A DNA stretch of 64,000 nt, taken from assembly GCF_018320785.1 (NCBI RefSeq), contig NC_054866.1:30915000-30978999 (forward strand), given 5' to 3'. A program made the translations under genes and the position numbers. Every line of letters starts with the position of its first letter. Position 1 is the first letter of the stretch. Source of the stretch: Cheilinus undulatus. Lineage: Eukaryota > Chordata > Actinopteri > Labriformes > Labridae. This document shows, one piece after another, positions 62,100-64,000 of this stretch. The notes under the pieces were generated by a model. That model saw only the letters and a program-made list of their open reading frames with translations. It was not told where the DNA came from and did no database searches.

Positions 62100-64000
62100 G
62101 AAATAATAACAATAATGCTAGTAATTATTAGTAATACCAGGTTTCAGGCAGCTTTCTGTTCTACCAGTAGTACAACTAAGTCCCCCCACTTGTATCCAGG
62201 GGTATACAGACATTGCAGCAGTAGGCAAAGACACCTCAGGCAGATCCTCACCTGTAGAGTCCCCACCCACCACCGCCATGCCAGCATACCTCCACCACCC
62301 TGCCACTGAGGAGAAGTACCAACCAAAGAGGTGAAAGGCAGATATTGTCCCCACAACAAAATGTACATTAACACACCATCCTCCACAGATGATCAGATAG
62401 TTGCATGAAAATGATCAGATGCAGCAACAAATCACAATTTTTTTTGATCATGTCTATTAATCTTTCCCAAGATGAAATTGTTCTTTTAGTAGCTCCATGT
62501 AACCTAGCCACTGAGAGCTCCATAACAGCAACATCAAGGTAAATATTTAGCCATTGAGATTTTGAGAGAGGATGTGGTGGTTTCCACTGTGTGGCCAGCA
62601 TATTTTTTTTTTGGCTGCTTTTAGGCCAGCAAGTAATAAAGGTTTTTTAGAGAGAGATATATTTAACATTGACAAGTCATTCAGGAGCAAGGCAGTGGGG
62701 GTACATGGCACTACATAATCCAAGATTTCTGTAAGCAAAGAGCTGACCAATTTCCAAAAGTGAGAAACATCTTTGCATGTCCAAAACATATGTATGAAAG
62801 ATCCAACAGGTCCGTCAGAACACAACGTACATTTTCGTGATGATGTAAATTTCATTAAATACCTTTTCCCGGGGGTGAGATAGGTTCTGTGTAAAAATTT
62901 AAGATGAAATTGTTGTTGATTTGGGTTTTTAGAGGTTTCCCCAAAACATTTCCTTATGTAATCCAAGTCAAGTGGGTGCAGCTCTAACAGGTGTTCAAGA
63001 TCTTTCGTCCACACTCTATCAATACTCAAAGGTTTATATGAAGAGACATTTAGCAATGTATAAGTTTAGATACTAAACCCTTAGTTTGTCCTTGAATGTT
63101 CAAAATAGAGTGTAGGCGATGTGTTTTGAGCGGTTCATTCCATGGAACACCTTGTAACCTTCAGTTACAAGGGAAGCTTGTAACTGAAGATAGAGAAAAA
63201 AACGATGATCCAGGTAAATCATAATAGTTACCAGTATCATGAAATGGTCTCAGTCCATTCTTATCAAAGATATTTGCCAGTTTATATATACCTTTAGAAG
63301 ACCATGTTTGTGATAAAAAAGGAATTCCCCCAGTGAGTAAAGAGTAGTTATTGAAAATTGGGCTGTTAAGATGCCAATTAAGAGTTGTTTTAGACTCCTT
63401 CTCTACATTCCGCCAAGTCAACAATAAGAATGATACAATTGGGCCAAGATGTAGTTTTGACTGTCTAAGGAAAATAGAGTAAACTAGATCTTCTAGTCTA
63501 CTTGGTGATGCAAGGTTTACCTCAATAGATTTCCAAGTTATGTCTGCCTCTGGGTTGAACCAGGTAGAGAGAGGTCTTAAAACAAAAGACCAAAAATAAT
63601 ACTTAAAATTCGGCACTGAGAGACCACCCTTTGATTTTTCTCTTTGTGTCGTGGACATCTTGACCCGGGGGTGTTTCCCACTCCAAATAAATTTAGAGAT
63701 TAAAGAATTGATTCTATTCCAAAAATTTGTTGGGAGGAAGTGGTACCATAGACGAGAAAAAATTAATCCTAGGGAGGATATCCATTCTCACAATTGATAC
63801 CCAGGCTTGCAGGGATATAGGAAAATAAGTCCATCTGCTAAGGTCCGATTCAACCTTTTTATGTATGTCCAAAAGCATTTCATACTACTACAGTATACTG
63901 CTCGCAGCCTACTTTTCAGAGGGAAAAAGGAGGTGTTACAAGTGTTTCCTGTAGAGAGGATTTTATAACAGAACTCAGAATTTCCGTTTCAGATCATACA
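62100..64000 (-). mobile_element. L1/Tx1-type LINE, 3' part of ORF2, frameshifted
   Basis: Minus-strand pieces appear in order. Near 63800 DLSRWTYFPISLQAWVSIVR and MDILPRINFF occur; then 63161-63658 has KGGLSVPNFKYYFWSFVLRP; then 62547-63056 has FLHRTYLTPGKRYLMKFTSS and the zinc-knuckle-like CTLCSDGPVGSFIHMFWTCK; then 62368-62601 has WKPPHPLSKSQWLNIYLDVA. These are the post-RT blocks of L1/Tx1 ORF2. They fall in different frames, so at least two frameshifts have killed it. The RT core lies beyond the right edge, if present. The left edge (3' UTR) is approximate. Confidence 0.8.

Noticed and set aside
62118..62386. Gly/Trp-rich minus frames
   Set aside because: They lie downstream of the LINE ORF2 blocks, in its 3' UTR, overlap in different frames and match no protein I know.

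Overview
This is vertebrate nuclear DNA, almost certainly from a teleost fish. It is AT-rich. Its genes are split into short exons with clean GT/AG borders, and the spaces between are packed with old fish-type mobile elements: Tc1-like, hAT-like MITEs, a tRNA-derived SINE, L2-like and L1/Tx1-like LINEs, and a Penelope-like fragment. There are no bacterial operons, CRISPR arrays or phage genes. Nearly all open reading frames outside the three genes below are chance or repeat-derived.

Three protein-coding genes lie on the + strand, in order. (1) 836-3081: the last four exons of a HEPACAM-family cell-adhesion gene (transmembrane helix and proline-rich cytoplasmic tail; the Ig-domain exons lie to the left of the window). 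(2) 12947-28478: a complete cGMP-specific phosphodiesterase 9A gene. I assembled 18 coding exons that join in frame to 1560 nt (519 residues plus stop), and every expected metal- and nucleotide-binding residue is present. A probable non-coding leader exon is at 12488-12596. (3) 55447-55680: the first coding exon of the secreted-protein gene oaf (out at first homolog). Its remaining exons were not found before position 64000, so 55681-64000 is read as oaf intron 1.

The gene order is notable. In human, HEPACAM and OAF are on 11q23-24 while PDE9A is on 21q22.3. These regions form a 2R-type paralogon (PKNOX1/PKNOX2, ETS2/ETS1, ERG/FLI1, APP/APLP2). The pde9a copy here is therefore a good candidate for the 11q-side ohnolog that mammals lack.

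Repeat layout. Intergenic 3.1-12.5 kb: SINE, small DNA-element relics and a direct duplication. pde9a introns: a LINE fragment with a YADD box, a Kolobok-like transposase fragment, a 52-bp minisatellite, a degenerate T-rich ~278-bp tandem repeat split by a MITE, an L2-like LINE tail, and a Tc1-like element with both TIRs and TA duplications in the last intron. Intergenic 28.5-55.4 kb: a Penelope-like fragment, a 22-bp minisatellite in two pieces, an inverted pair of a conserved-ORF repeat, copies of a TAGCTA-rich repeat family, and two more Tc1-like relics. oaf intron 1: three hAT-like elements with 8-bp target duplications, then the 3' part of an L1/Tx1-like LINE on the minus strand running off the right edge.

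The three genes are not known to act in one pathway: HEPACAM is a membrane adhesion protein, PDE9A an intracellular cGMP hydrolase and OAF a secreted protein. I found no clearly new molecular system. The best leads are the pde9a ohnolog, the chain of overlapping upstream ORFs before oaf, and two repeat families that may be poorly described.
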